Positions 1 through 10,867 of a stretch of DNA of 64,000 bases are shown here, in pieces. A model generated the notes under the pieces. The model had not been told where the DNA came from. It ran no database searches and worked only from the letters and a program-made list of their open reading frames with translations. The DNA is from JAGVSR01 sp963786675. Lineage in GTDB: Bacteria; Pseudomonadota; Alphaproteobacteria; Rhizobiales; Hyphomicrobiaceae. The position numbers were made by a program, and so were the translations under genes. The DNA is taken from assembly GCA_963786675.1 (NCBI GenBank), contig CAWAZY010000005.1, positions 124,001-188,000 on the forward strand, given 5' to 3'. Every line of letters begins with the position of its first letter. The stretch's first letter is position 1.

Positions 1-426
1 GGGTTTCAGGTAGAAATTTCCAACCCAGCGGCCGCGGTTGAGGGGCGCGATTTCCTTGCCATCGACAACCAGGAGGCCGACCGGCGCGCGGTCGGAATGG
101 TACATGCCGCCGTTCATGGCGAAGGTCAGTTGGGACCCTGCTGTTGTGGTGATGGCGCTAAGCCGGTCGAAATTCCGGACCAGCTCGCCATCCGGTGCGC
201 GGTGAACGAGCCGTATGTCGTCCGCGCGGGTGTCGAACCGGCAGACGGTGTAGTCGTTGGACCTGAACGTCAGATCGGCACAGCCTGTCCCGGCGGCGAA
301 AGCCATGCCTGGCACAAGTGACACGGCGGCCGCGGCCACGCGCGGCAGCGCACGCCATGGGCGGCGATCTGGATTATCCTGTGCGCCGCGCGCGCGCGCG
401 GCTGACGTGCTTTTTGCTTGTGCCAT
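1..426 (-). CDS. Secreted phosphodiester glycosidase-like protein (NAGPA/DUF2233), 3' part outside window
   Basis: The visible 142 residues begin with a signal peptide: a basic N-region, a hydrophobic Ala/Val stretch at about 29-44, and cleavage near AFA-A. The mature part carries Cys49 and Cys62 and then FAMNGGMYH (about 102-110) followed by SDRAPVGL. This is the recognisable N-terminal core of the DUF2233/phosphodiester glycosidase family, whose founding member removes GlcNAc from phosphodiesters. The gene runs off the left edge, so the C-terminal catalytic half cannot be judged. The start is ATG at 424-426, directly behind a TPP riboswitch that reaches to within one base of the start codon. 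The substrate is unknown. The riboswitch suggests a link to thiamine, but this is inference. Confidence 0.75.
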   Translation of the reverse strand, partial: MAQAKSTSAARARGAQDNPDRRPWRALPRVAAAAVSLVPGMAFAAGTGCADLTFRSNDYTVCRFDTRADDIRLVHRAPDGELVRNFDRLSAITTTAGSQLTFAMNGGMYHSDRAPVGLLVVDGKEIAPLNRGRWVGNFYLKP

Positions 427-427
427 G

Positions 428-518
428 TCCGTCCCTTCGCCGGCATGACCCGGATCAGGTTCGAAGGGTGCTCGCGCTGCGTGACGCGATCTCAGCCGGA
501 ACACCGGCGCCCCTCGGA
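428..518 (-). promoter_or_regulatory. TPP (thi-box) riboswitch
   Basis: On the minus strand the conserved thi-box elements appear in order: GGGGCGCC, then GGCTGAGA (tctcag at 490-495 on the plus strand), then ACCTGATCCGGGTCATGCC followed by GGCGAAGGGA (plus 432-460). A P1 helix can form between TCCG (plus 515-518) and CGGA (plus 428-431). The 3' strand of P1 ends one base before the ATG of the downstream gene, so ligand binding would directly occlude ribosome access. That points to translational control. No U-rich terminator is visible between aptamer and start codon. The aptamer call is firm; the switching mechanism is inferred from geometry. Confidence 0.93.
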
Positions 519-610
519 AAGATGGCTAGTGTGGCGGCTTGTGACGGTTCTGGCAAGCAGGCCAGACGAATGAGCCGGGATAGTCCGGGGTCAGAGCGAC
601 AGTTGGAAGA

Positions 611-1198
611 TCAGCGCGAAGCGGCCATGAGCCGGTCGAAAGCCCGTGTGGTGCGTTCAAGGGCCGTCCGGTCCTTCATCGACCAGTGCCAGAAGTGATG
701 GCTGAGATAGAGTCCGTACAACTCGAAAATCAATTGGTCCGCGTCCGTCTCCGCCGAGAGCGCGCCCGCGTCCTTGGCTTGTTCGATGGCGCCCTTCAAG
801 GTCATCGACCAACCGTCGAGGAATTCCTCGAGCTTGTGGCGCACGGACGCCGGCAGGGCATCGCTTTCGGCGCTGGCATGGACGAACGGGCATCCGCCGC
901 TCAGCCGCGGGGCCCGTGACCAGGATAGCCAGCGTGTGAAAAGCCGGCGCAGGTGCTGATCACCCTCGGTGACGCCCGCAGAGGCATTGACCACATCGGC
1001 GATGAAGAGACCGGCGGCCTTTTCGATGACGCCGAGCTGCAGCGCTTCCTTGTCGGTGAAATGGCCCATCAGTCCACTGCGGGACAAGTCGAGATCGCGC
1101 GCAAGGTCGCCGATCGAAAGCGCTGAGAGTCCCCGCGCGCTCGCCAAACCCAGACTGTGACTTAGAATGCGTTCCCGCACGACGCTGGCTGCCGACAT
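611..1198 (-). CDS. TetR/AcrR family transcriptional regulator
   Basis: This 195-residue protein has the TetR N-terminal helix-turn-helix at about residues 8-54, with LSIGDLARDLDLSRSGLMGH as turn and recognition helix. The C-terminal ligand domain is all-alpha and ends in a typical Phe/Trp/His-rich helix (HHFWHWS near 170). The length is normal for the family. It lies on the same strand as, and upstream of, the riboswitch-controlled secreted protein, with a gap of about 90 bases to the aptamer. Its inducer and targets cannot be inferred from the window. The nearby gene at 1498-3090 is a possible target only by proximity. Confidence 0.85.
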   Translation of the reverse strand: MSAASVVRERILSHSLGLASARGLSALSIGDLARDLDLSRSGLMGHFTDKEALQLGVIEKAAGLFIADVVNASAGVTEGDQHLRRLFTRWLSWSRAPRLSGGCPFVHASAESDALPASVRHKLEEFLDGWSMTLKGAIEQAKDAGALSAETDADQLIFELYGLYLSHHFWHWSMKDRTALERTTRAFDRLMAASR

Positions 1199-1273
1199 GT
1201 CTCTGATCGACCTTTCCTGTCACTCTCGCATTACAATTCAGCTTCCAGGCGATTGCGCCTCGAAGTTCACACG

Positions 1274-1306
1274 AGCGTTCCGCCGGATCACTTCCAGCGG
1301 AACGCT
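1274..1306. repeat. Perfect 10-bp inverted repeat between tetR-like gene and its upstream neighbour
   Basis: AGCGTTCCGC at 1274-1283 and its exact complement GCGGAACGCT at 1297-1306 are separated by 13 bases. No U-tract follows on either strand, so it is a poor rho-independent terminator. Its place, about 75 bases upstream of the tetR-like start, would suit an operator for that regulator. The rest of the 1199-1497 gap shows no gene. Confidence 0.4.
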
Positions 1307-1497
1307 TCCAATGTGCGGCAAGCCCCCGCTGCCGAGCGATGTGGCACGGTCCAGCCGTGCGTTCGCGTCCGGGCTAGAAAGCGGTCAACTGGGGAGACAG
1401 TGCGGCGAAATCTGGTTCGTGCTGTGAATGCGGATCGGGTGTGGCCGTTGGGTTCCGCCCGGGCGGACGAAGGGACGAAATCCCAACGCCGGCGGGG

Positions 1498-3090
1498 TTA
1501 AGCAGCAAGAACCTCTTGGGCGCTGCGTACCCATCGGGTCACCGCTTCGACATCCGGGGCATCGCCGGACCTCAGAATGCGCGCACCTTCCGAAGTTGTG
1601 GCATAGGCGAGCAATGCGGCGGACAGCTCCATCGGGTCGGCGGCGGCGAGCGCTTCGGCCGTTTGGTAACCGGAACCATACAGCAGCTGAGCGTGCGTGC
1701 CGCGTAACCCAGGGACGCGCAGCACGAGGCGTGCCTCGCTTTGCCAACGCGCGATGGCTTCCCCATTGATCCGGCTATCACCCAACTTGGCGGCACAGAC
1801 GTCGGCGTCGGCGGCCAGAAAATCCGCAACGGTCGCGATGCCGGCGGCGGCGAACCGCTCCGCTGTCTTGGGCCCAATGGACGGTGCCCGTTCCAAGTCG
1901 TCGGACTCTGCCAAGTGAATACGCGGCTTCAACGCGAGGCTCGCCAAGCCGTTACGCCCGAAGGGGGTCGGCGTCACGATGGCGGGGCGGGACGGGGCGG
2001 GCGCATCGGGATCGGATGCGGCTGGCGGTTGGGATGATGTGCGGGGTGTCGCGGCATCGGGTGCGCGGCCGCCTGCCGTGGCGGCGGGCGGAGCGACGTG
2101 CTTGGGCCGCCGCGCGGGCTGTGCGGCCGGCGTGGGCGAAATCAGACGCAACGTCTTTTCTGCTGCGCGCTGCTGTTCACGCGGGATCAGAACCTCGACG
2201 CGGTGAAGATCGCGGACCGTCCGGTCGTCCTCGGGAAGATTGGCTTCCACTTGGCCCGTGGCCATCAACTCGTCGTACATGGCCTGGACCTGCGCCCGCG
2301 TTGCGGCATCGTCAATTTTTTTGGTCAGCCACTTGAGCGGAATGGTGAGTGTCGCAAGCAGTGTCTGCGCCGTCAGGGCGACTTCAGGAGGCGTGACACC
2401 AGCCTCGGTAAAGGCGCGATCGAGAACCGCTGCAAACCCTTTGGCCGCGTACATCAGCAGCCCGGCAATGGTCTCGCGCGCGTGCGCGTCGAGTCCGGAC
2501 GGCGGATCGACGACGCCAGCGTGCAGATCATAATGCGTGATGAGGGTTTCATAGGACGGATTGGAACGTTCGGCCCCGGCGATGATATGGGCCTTCAGCC
2601 AGTCGGGCCCGTCGGGAGGGACCGCCGTTTCGGCCCGGTGCGACTCCTCGGCCAGTGCGCGCAATGCATTGTAGGAGCGGTTGATGCTCCACTCGACGGC
2701 GCGGTGGACATTATTTTCCGCTGCCGACTGGGCGGTGTGAAAGGGATGAATGGGGTCGGTGTAGTAGTGGCTCAAGACGCCTGCCGCATAAACGGCGCGC
2801 TCGAAGTCCCCATCTCTCAGAGCATCGACGAGGTGCCCGTACCAGCTGACAGCCTTCTCCGGTGCGCCACCCCAGAACCCGTCACGCACGTGAAGGACAT
2901 GGTTCTTGAAATCCTTGAACTCGGTGTCGGGGGCCTTCGATCCGAGCAGATAGACTTCCGCATGCTTGAGGAAAAGCCGGCGCCACGCTTCCGCGTCTGG
3001 TCGTTCAAGATGGCGCAGTGCATCAAGGGCCAGCTTGTGATGCGTCCCGTTGGCGTGAGTCGCATAGACGATGGTGAAGAGGAGCGACAT
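1498..3090 (-). CDS. Zinc-dependent phospholipase C-like protein with C-terminal DUF4332 (HhH) domain
   Basis: The protein has 530 residues. The N-terminal 200 residues resemble the zinc-dependent phospholipase C fold: THANGTHHK near residue 12, LGSKAPD near 50, and the His-rich GVLSHYYTDPIHPFHT at about 104-119, which supplies several potential zinc ligands. A Pro/Ala-rich linker (about 315-385) leads to a DUF4332 tail with two helix-hairpin-helix-like units (SIGPKTAERFAAAGI and VPGLRGTHAQLLYGSG). I chose the ATG at 3088-3090 because GGAGG lies 11 bases upstream; a TTG six codons earlier overlaps that site. No signal peptide is obvious, so a cytoplasmic location is likely. Substrate unknown. 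Confidence 0.7.
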   Translation of the reverse strand: MSLLFTIVYATHANGTHHKLALDALRHLERPDAEAWRRLFLKHAEVYLLGSKAPDTEFKDFKNHVLHVRDGFWGGAPEKAVSWYGHLVDALRDGDFERAVYAAGVLSHYYTDPIHPFHTAQSAAENNVHRAVEWSINRSYNALRALAEESHRAETAVPPDGPDWLKAHIIAGAERSNPSYETLITHYDLHAGVVDPPSGLDAHARETIAGLLMYAAKGFAAVLDRAFTEAGVTPPEVALTAQTLLATLTIPLKWLTKKIDDAATRAQVQAMYDELMATGQVEANLPEDDRTVRDLHRVEVLIPREQQRAAEKTLRLISPTPAAQPARRPKHVAPPAATAGGRAPDAATPRTSSQPPAASDPDAPAPSRPAIVTPTPFGRNGLASLALKPRIHLAESDDLERAPSIGPKTAERFAAAGIATVADFLAADADVCAAKLGDSRINGEAIARWQSEARLVLRVPGLRGTHAQLLYGSGYQTAEALAAADPMELSAALLAYATTSEGARILRSGDAPDVEAVTRWVRSAQEVLAA

Positions 3091-3240
3091 CGTCCAGTTT
3101 TCCTCCAAGGCTTGCCACGGACATCGTGGTGGCGTGGAGGATACCGCGAAGTCGCCCCCGGATCGCCGGACCCGGGGGTTGTCGGTTGGGGAAAAACGCT
3201 GATTGGTCAGTCAGGTGGCTGTGCGTGATGCGCCGATTGA

Positions 3241-4584
<1,344 letters not shown>

Positions 4585-4785
4585 GCCTTTGGCCCCCGAC
4601 CTTAGACGTGGTGGCTTGCCGTGTTGCAGAGCAGCAAACCCCCGATTGGTCATGCTATTTTGCGACGCAGCAGATTCTCAAGTTTAAACACTCAAAAGTT
4701 AAACTCGCCAGTGAATAACGCGCCTCGCCGCCACATCGTCGCCAATTTGGCAAACGGTGTTGCACAATTTTCCAGCATATTGGAG

Positions 4786-6903
4786 TTAACGGCCTTCGCG
4801 CCACCAGGCCAAAGTGATGAGGGCGAGGAGGGCGGCCAACGCGAGAAGCCCCGTAAACAGGGGCAAAATGCTGACGCCACGGGTGATATGGGCTTCCCGG
4901 TCTCGCAGAGCCATCCAATCGGAACCGGAAAACACTTTCGCGTTTACGAGCATGCTGACTCGGGGCACATCGGCGCGCTCCGGGGCCGACGCCGTGGCCT
5001 TGGCGCCCGTCCAGAAGATGCCGCCGCCGGTCTGTTCGGCCATGGGCTGCATCGGTTTGGCACTGGCGGTGACGTCGTTCATCTCGCGCGGATCTTCCGT
5101 TCCGGCATGGACGACAGTCGACAACGGGCCTTCAGGACCATCGGTGGCGGCCTTGTAAAGTCCGGGTAGCTTGACGTCGGCCGATCCGCGCCAGACGCCG
5201 GCGCCGGCCGGCGCGACAGGCACCTCGATGACCGAGCCATCGGCCGCCGTCAGCCGCACGGGGCCGACCTCGGATCCCATCGAGGTCCGTTCGACGGTGA
5301 TCTTTAGCCCCTTGGCCGAAGCCTTGAGGCGCTCTTCTTCCAGATCCGGTTCTTTCATCAGCCAATGCGAGAGCCGGCGCAGCAGGTCGGAATGCGGACC
5401 GCCACCTTCAAAGCCGCGGGCCCACAACCAGGCATGGTCGGACGTCAGCAAGGCCACGCGCCCCTTACCCTTGCGATCGAGCACGAGCAGTGGCGCTTCC
5501 TGCGCGCCGGCCATGATGGCCCGGCCGCGGCTGGATTTTACTTCCGCCTGCCGGAACCAGCGGCCCCAACTCGCGGGCTTGCCGTCGATGCCAGCGCCGG
5601 CAAGGCCGCGCGTCACGGGATGCTTGGCGCCGTCCGTGGTGATCGCCGCCTTGAACGGCTGTTCGAAGACGCGGCCCGTCGGCCGTGCGGGCAGCACGGT
5701 GGCCAGTGGCGTGCGGTAGATGGTGGTCGCACCGGCATAATCGTCGCCGGCGGCCACCAGCAGCGCGCCGCCGTGTTCTTCGACATAGCGCGCGATGTTG
5801 TCGTAGTAGTTGAGTTGCAGGATGCCGCGATGTTCGTAGCGATCGAAGATGATCAGGTCGAAATCCTTGATCTTCTCCGAAAACAGCTCGCGCGTCGGGA
5901 AGGCGATCAGCGACAGCTGGTTGATCGGTGTGCCGTCCTGCTTTTCGGGTGGCCGCAAGATCGTGAAGTGCACGAGATCGACAGCGGCATCCGACTTCAA
6001 AAGGTTGCGCCACGTGCGTTCGCCCGCATGGGGTTCGCCCGAGACCAGCAGAACGCGCAGGTTTTCGCGCACGCCCTCGGCGGCGATCACCGCGCGGTTG
6101 TTCACCGGCGTCAGTTCGCCGGGCGCCGTTTCGATTTCGACTTCCAGGATGTTGGTTCCCGCATGGGGGAACTCCATGCCGAAGGTTGCGGTGGAGCCGA
6201 CTTCGACGCGGCGTAATTCATCCGGTTTGCCGTCGCGGCGGACCTTGAGCGTGACGACGTTGTCGGCACTGCCCTTCCGGCCCGTCTCGATGGCGCGGAC
6301 TTCCACCTCGCGCGTCTGCCCGACGAGGCCATAGCGCGGGGCTTTCACAATCTCGATGCGCCGGTCGAATTCATCCGGCCGGCCGGTGAGCAGAGTATGA
6401 ACAGGGGCCTTGAAACCCAAGGACTCCGCGGTCTTGGGGACATCGTGGATTTGCCCATCGGTTACCAGAACGACACCGGCCACGCGATCGGGCGGCACAT
6501 CGCCAAGGGCCACGTTCAGTCCGGCGAAGAGTTGCGTCCCGCGGCTTCCGGTTTCGCCTGCGCGCGCCGCCGTGACCCATTTCACTTCGAGATTGGGGAT
6601 TTGCCCGAGACGCTTTTCGAGTTCCGCGCGGATGGTGGCGGCCTGCTCGGGCCGCTTGTCGAGAAACTGGCTGGTGCTTTCATCGATCACGACCACCGCG
6701 ATGTTGGTCAGCCGCTCACGGTCTTCCTGCCGCAGCGTCGGATTGGCGAGCGCGGCGATCAGGGCTGCCAGGGCCGCGGCGCGCAGCACCGCGCCGCGAC
6801 TGTGGCGCCATAGGAGAAGCGCGCACAGGGCCAGGGCAAGCACCGCGGCAACCCACAGGACGGGTTCGGGGACAAGAGGCGCGAAATCGATCGACCAGTT
6901 CAT
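4786..6903 (-). CDS. Large membrane-anchored protein with glutamine-amidotransferase-like core, MoxR-operon member
   Basis: This 705-residue protein starts at ATG 6901-6903, with GAGG eight bases upstream. Two N-terminal membrane helices (about 10-50) precede a long periplasmic or cytoplasmic region. That region contains a VWA-like strand (NIAVVVIDESTSQFL) and a class-I-amidotransferase-like stretch (FDLIIFDRYEHRGIL, EEHGGALLVAAGDDY). A C-terminal membrane helix (LLALAALLALITLAWW) ends it. It is the last gene of a four-gene moxR operon and lies 10 bases after the preceding stop. Such proteins are conserved in this context in alphaproteobacteria, but no biochemical role is established. Confidence 0.75.
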   Translation of the reverse strand: MNWSIDFAPLVPEPVLWVAAVLALALCALLLWRHSRGAVLRAAALAALIAALANPTLRQEDRERLTNIAVVVIDESTSQFLDKRPEQAATIRAELEKRLGQIPNLEVKWVTAARAGETGSRGTQLFAGLNVALGDVPPDRVAGVVLVTDGQIHDVPKTAESLGFKAPVHTLLTGRPDEFDRRIEIVKAPRYGLVGQTREVEVRAIETGRKGSADNVVTLKVRRDGKPDELRRVEVGSTATFGMEFPHAGTNILEVEIETAPGELTPVNNRAVIAAEGVRENLRVLLVSGEPHAGERTWRNLLKSDAAVDLVHFTILRPPEKQDGTPINQLSLIAFPTRELFSEKIKDFDLIIFDRYEHRGILQLNYYDNIARYVEEHGGALLVAAGDDYAGATTIYRTPLATVLPARPTGRVFEQPFKAAITTDGAKHPVTRGLAGAGIDGKPASWGRWFRQAEVKSSRGRAIMAGAQEAPLLVLDRKGKGRVALLTSDHAWLWARGFEGGGPHSDLLRRLSHWLMKEPDLEEERLKASAKGLKITVERTSMGSEVGPVRLTAADGSVIEVPVAPAGAGVWRGSADVKLPGLYKAATDGPEGPLSTVVHAGTEDPREMNDVTASAKPMQPMAEQTGGGIFWTGAKATASAPERADVPRVSMLVNAKVFSGSDWMALRDREAHITRGVSILPLFTGLLALAALLALITLAWWREGR

Positions 6904-6913
6904 GGATTTAGCC

Positions 6914-9880
6914 TCACTGGCCCAGCCGTTCGAGAAGGGCCGGCACATGGACCTGATCGGCCTTGTAGTTGCCCGTCAGTGCGTGCATGACGATATTGAC
7001 GCCCGTTCTGAGCGCCATTTCGCGCTGGCGCTCGCCGCCGGGCACGACGGGATACAAAGGCCGGCCGCGCTCATCGAGCGCCCAGGCGGCGGCAAAGTCG
7101 TTGGGCGTGACCAGGATCGACGACACACCGTCCGCCTGACGTGCCCGCCGCTCGTCGCCGCCTTCGTCCGCGCCGGTCTCCTCTTGCGCTTCCACCCACA
7201 ACTGACCGCCATCCCAGCGACCCGGAAACGTCTGCAGGAGATAGAACGATTTGGTCAGGACATGACCGTCCGGAACAGGCTCTAGACGCGGCAGGTCGAG
7301 CCGTCCGATGAGACGTTGAAGGGCCGGTCCGCGTTCGCCCGCCATCGCCATTCCCGTGGGCAGTCCGTTGCCGTAGTCGCGGGTGTCGAAAATGATCATG
7401 CCGCCCTGTTTCATGTAGGCGTCGATCTTGGCCAATGCGTCTTCCGGTAAGGCTTCCGCGGTATCGACGACCGGCCAGTACAAGACGGGATAAAAGGCGA
7501 TCTCGTCCTTGACGATGTCCACGCCGCGCGGCTCGCCGGGTTCGACTGCCGTACGCGCGCGCAAAACGCGCATCAAGCCGGTCAGTCCCTGACTGCTCAC
7601 GGAATCGACGGATTGGTCGCCGGTGAGAACGTAGCCGAACGTCACCTCGGACGTCGCCTTGACGGAGGGAACGTCGGCGGGTGCCACATCGGCGGGAACG
7701 GTCACGGTGGCGGCCGGTGCAGCAGGACGTCCGGGGAATGTGAAGCGGCTCGGTAGGTCGAAGTCCTGGGCGCGCACGTCGTGTGCCGACAGCGCAAGGC
7801 CTCCGGCAAGGCAGGCCAGCAGGAGTGCCGCTGATCGCGCGGCGGGTGCCGGCGTGCGCATGGGAAGGCGTAGCCCGCCCATCAAGACGAGAACGGCCAG
7901 GATATCGGCAAACAACAGGGCGAGGGCGGCGATGAGCAGCCATGGCTTCAACGGGGTGGTCTGTCCCTTGTCGTAGCTCAGCCGCTGGGTGCCGGAGGGC
8001 GGCGGCGGCAATGGCGCCAGCGTCGATTGCGGCGTCAGCACGTTGATGGCGCGCGGCGTACCACCAGCGCCATAATAGCCCGGTGGATGATCCAAGCTCG
8101 CGACTGTCTTATCGAGTTTCGACAGTGCCACGGGTTGCGCTGTCGGGGGCGGCGGCTTCAGGGCTCCAAAACCGTCGAGCACCGTGACAGGCGGGAGACT
8201 TTCGACGTCCAACGCCGCGTTCGCCGAAGCGTCAGCCCCATCGGCCGCGCCCGTGTCGTTACCCGCAGCGGCGGCGCTGGTCATCGATCCAAGCTCCGTG
8301 ATCCGCCGCAGCATTTCAACGAATAGTCCCGACATCGGCAGGTTCGACCAATCCGAGTTGGCCGTGATGTGAAACAGGACGATGTGCCCCTCGCCGCGCC
8401 GGTTGGCGGTGACCAGCGGCGTGCCATCCTGGAGGCGTGCCCAGACTTTGACTTCGGGTGTCAGCAGGGCCGGATCGGCCAGAACCTGACGGCGGATCGC
8501 GACGTCGGCCGGAATGGTGAGCCCAGAAAAAATGCTTGCGTCATCGAACGGTCCCAACGGCTGGGGCGTCGACCACGACAATGCGCCGCCGAGCGACCGG
8601 CCGCCGATACGCAGCCCGACGGGCAGCAAGTCGTCGCCACCCTTTTCGAGACGCGGACCCGCAAAACGCACGAGCACGCCGCCCTTTTCAACCCATTGCG
8701 CTACGGCAGCCTGCGCGTCGCCCGACAAGGTGCCGATGTCGGCGAGCATCATGATGCTTGCCCGTTCGTCGATGATCCGGGTGATGCCTGAGGCGAGGTT
8801 CTTCTCCTTGGGCAGCACCATTTCAGCGTAGGGTTGGATCGCCTTTTGAATGTAGTAGAGCGGCGCCAGGAGCGGCTGTGATTTCTCCTGCGCTTCGCCG
8901 CTGATGAGGCCGACGCGCTGCCATTGCGACCGTTGATCGAGGAGATTGACTGATCCGGCCGAGCGCTGTCCGCTGATTTCCAGCCGTGTGACCTGATTGC
9001 GCAACTCCAGCGGCATCTCGAATGAAACGCGCGCCGACTGCGCCCCCGCGGCGAGCTTGAAGGGCGCTTCTCCCAGACGCTGAGATTTGGCCGAGAAGGC
9101 ATAGACCATGCCCTCCCGCGCGCTGCCACCAGTTCGCAGAATAGTCCCTGCCAGTTTGCCGTCGGCGGCAACGGACCCGATCAGCCCGAGTGGCTCAAAG
9201 CCTGACGTCACGTCGACGACCGCAAAGCTGCCGTTGGTGGCGGCCGCACTCAAGGAATCCGCGAAGGCCGCGGCCTTGCCGTCATGATCAATCCCGTCAT
9301 TCAGCCAGACAATACTGGCACCTTCCGCGCCCGCCGATTTGAGAGCTTCGGTCAAGGCGGGCAGCAGGGCCGCGCGATCGGGTGCGAAGGGTTGAGGCGC
9401 GAGGGCCGCTGCGGTCGAGCGGGCGTCGGCGGGGGCCTCGACCTTGACGATCGGCGCCTTGCTGGCCAGTGCGGTGCCGGCAATGGCAACGGCGCGGTTT
9501 TCACTTTCCGCTTCGTCGATCAGCCGGTCCACCATGGTCATGCGTTCGGACCAGTCCGGTCCGCCCGACCAGCCGTTGTCGATGACGATGGCGACCGGGC
9601 CACCGCCGCGGATTGGGCTCGGACCTTGCGGGTTCAAGACGGGTTCAGCGAGCGCGAAGATCACCAGCGCGGCGGCCAGCAAGCGGATCAGCAACAACCA
9701 CCAGGGCGTCTTGGCGGGTGTCTTTTCCTTGTTTTCGATGCCGACGAGAATGCGCGTCGGTGGAAACGCGATCTGGCGCGGGCGCGGCGGCACGGTACGC
9801 AGCAGCCAATAGATGAGCGGCAGTGCGGCGAGTGCCGTCAAAAGCCAGGGATTGAGGAAGGCTAGTCCCGCGAGGCTCAT
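6914..9880 (-). CDS. BatA-like membrane protein with C-terminal DUF4159 domain
   Basis: The protein is 988 residues long. The first 90 form an aerotolerance-regulator/BatA N-terminal module with two membrane helices (FLNPWLLTALAALPLIYWLL and LLIRLLAAALVIFALAEPV). A VWA-like domain follows (VAIVIDNGWSGG), then a further helix near 645-670 and a short one near 685. A DUF4159 domain fills roughly 740-960, with VTFGYVLTGD, FYPVLYWPV and GGMIIFDTRDYGNG. The ATG overlaps the stop of the DUF58 gene (ATGA, 9877-9880), showing translational coupling. The role is probably with MoxR in envelope or metallo-protein maturation; this is inference from operon context. Confidence 0.85.
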   Translation of the reverse strand: MSLAGLAFLNPWLLTALAALPLIYWLLRTVPPRPRQIAFPPTRILVGIENKEKTPAKTPWWLLLIRLLAAALVIFALAEPVLNPQGPSPIRGGGPVAIVIDNGWSGGPDWSERMTMVDRLIDEAESENRAVAIAGTALASKAPIVKVEAPADARSTAAALAPQPFAPDRAALLPALTEALKSAGAEGASIVWLNDGIDHDGKAAAFADSLSAAATNGSFAVVDVTSGFEPLGLIGSVAADGKLAGTILRTGGSAREGMVYAFSAKSQRLGEAPFKLAAGAQSARVSFEMPLELRNQVTRLEISGQRSAGSVNLLDQRSQWQRVGLISGEAQEKSQPLLAPLYYIQKAIQPYAEMVLPKEKNLASGITRIIDERASIMMLADIGTLSGDAQAAVAQWVEKGGVLVRFAGPRLEKGGDDLLPVGLRIGGRSLGGALSWSTPQPLGPFDDASIFSGLTIPADVAIRRQVLADPALLTPEVKVWARLQDGTPLVTANRRGEGHIVLFHITANSDWSNLPMSGLFVEMLRRITELGSMTSAAAAGNDTGAADGADASANAALDVESLPPVTVLDGFGALKPPPPTAQPVALSKLDKTVASLDHPPGYYGAGGTPRAINVLTPQSTLAPLPPPPSGTQRLSYDKGQTTPLKPWLLIAALALLFADILAVLVLMGGLRLPMRTPAPAARSAALLLACLAGGLALSAHDVRAQDFDLPSRFTFPGRPAAPAATVTVPADVAPADVPSVKATSEVTFGYVLTGDQSVDSVSSQGLTGLMRVLRARTAVEPGEPRGVDIVKDEIAFYPVLYWPVVDTAEALPEDALAKIDAYMKQGGMIIFDTRDYGNGLPTGMAMAGERGPALQRLIGRLDLPRLEPVPDGHVLTKSFYLLQTFPGRWDGGQLWVEAQEETGADEGGDERRARQADGVSSILVTPNDFAAAWALDERGRPLYPVVPGGERQREMALRTGVNIVMHALTGNYKADQVHVPALLERLGQ

Positions 9881-10858
9881 GGCGCGCTCCCGGTGCCCGC
9901 GCCCGTCTCGGTGCGGATAGCGGTGCCGTGCACGCCAGCCAGCCGCATGACGAGCGTCAGCAGCGGCTCGGTCGCGGGGCGATCGGTGTGATGGACCAGA
10001 AATGACCAGCCCAAGCGGTGCGTGAATTCCTCCAGCTCGGCGCGATGTTCGGCGAGCTTGTTCTGGTAGAGGTCGCGCACGCTCTCCGCGCGGTCCGCCA
10101 GATACCGCTCGCGTCCGGACGGGCTCAGGAACTCGGTGCGCCCATCATAGGGCAGCGTCTCCTCGGCCGGATCGAGGATCTGGATGAGGTGGCCTTTCGC
10201 GCCCGCGCCCGCCAGAAGTTCGATGCGTTCGCGCAACGAGTGGAATGGGCGCCAGAAAATCACCGAACAGGATGGCGTCTGCGTGCCTGGGGATCTCCTG
10301 TTGCGGAGGCCGGCTCTTGGACATGAGCGGTGACGCCGCATTGCCGATCAGAGTTTCCGCAAGCCGCATCGCGATCTTGCGATTGCCCGACGGCTGGGAA
10401 AGTCCCATCAGTCCGACGCGCTCGCCGCCGCGCACCAAAAGCTCGGCCGCCGCCAGCATCAGAACGATGGCGCGATCCCGCTTTGTCGTGGCGGACAGGT
10501 GGCTGCGGAAATCCATGGAGGCCGAGAGGTCCGACCAGAGCCAGACGGTGTGCGCCGCCTCCCACTCGCGTTCGCGCACATACAAATGATCTGAGGATGC
10601 CGAGCGGCGCCAATCGATCAACTGGACGCTGTCTGTGCCCTCGTAGGGCCGGAACTGCCAGAACGTCTCGCCGGGTCCCGAGCGGCGCCGGCCATGAATA
10701 CCGTGGGCGACGGTCTGCGAAATCCGGCGCGCGTCGATGACGAGATCGGGAAGCCGGTCGGCGAGGCCGTGAGCAACCTGTTGCAGGCCAGGCATCTGCC
10801 CAGCCGCAAGACGCTCCTGCGCCGTACCTGCCGACACGTTTGCTGCGGCCGCTGCCAT
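9877..10858 (-). CDS. DUF58 domain protein, interrupted by a +1 frameshift near 10246
   Basis: Two overlapping frames join into one DUF58 protein. The first carries the family signature (GPGETFWQFRPYEGTDSVQL, then DWRRSASSDHLYVREREWE and WLWSDLSASM). The second carries LRERIELLAGAGAKGHLIQI to the end. The join lies at GDFLAP/FHSLRERI. The total length is 3n+1, and dropping one base in CCCATTCC restores 326 residues, the usual DUF58 size. This is probably a sequencing insertion. DUF58 proteins partner MoxR ATPases; this one is the second gene of the operon, nine bases after moxR. Confidence 0.85.
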
Positions 10859-10867
10859 TCTCTCTGT

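Noticed and set aside
61..64. Inactive ABC1 kinase because of KVAQ (residues 61-64 of the protein at 13279-14637) instead of KxGQ
   Set aside because: The substitution is common in a bacterial subgroup and the other catalytic motifs are intact.
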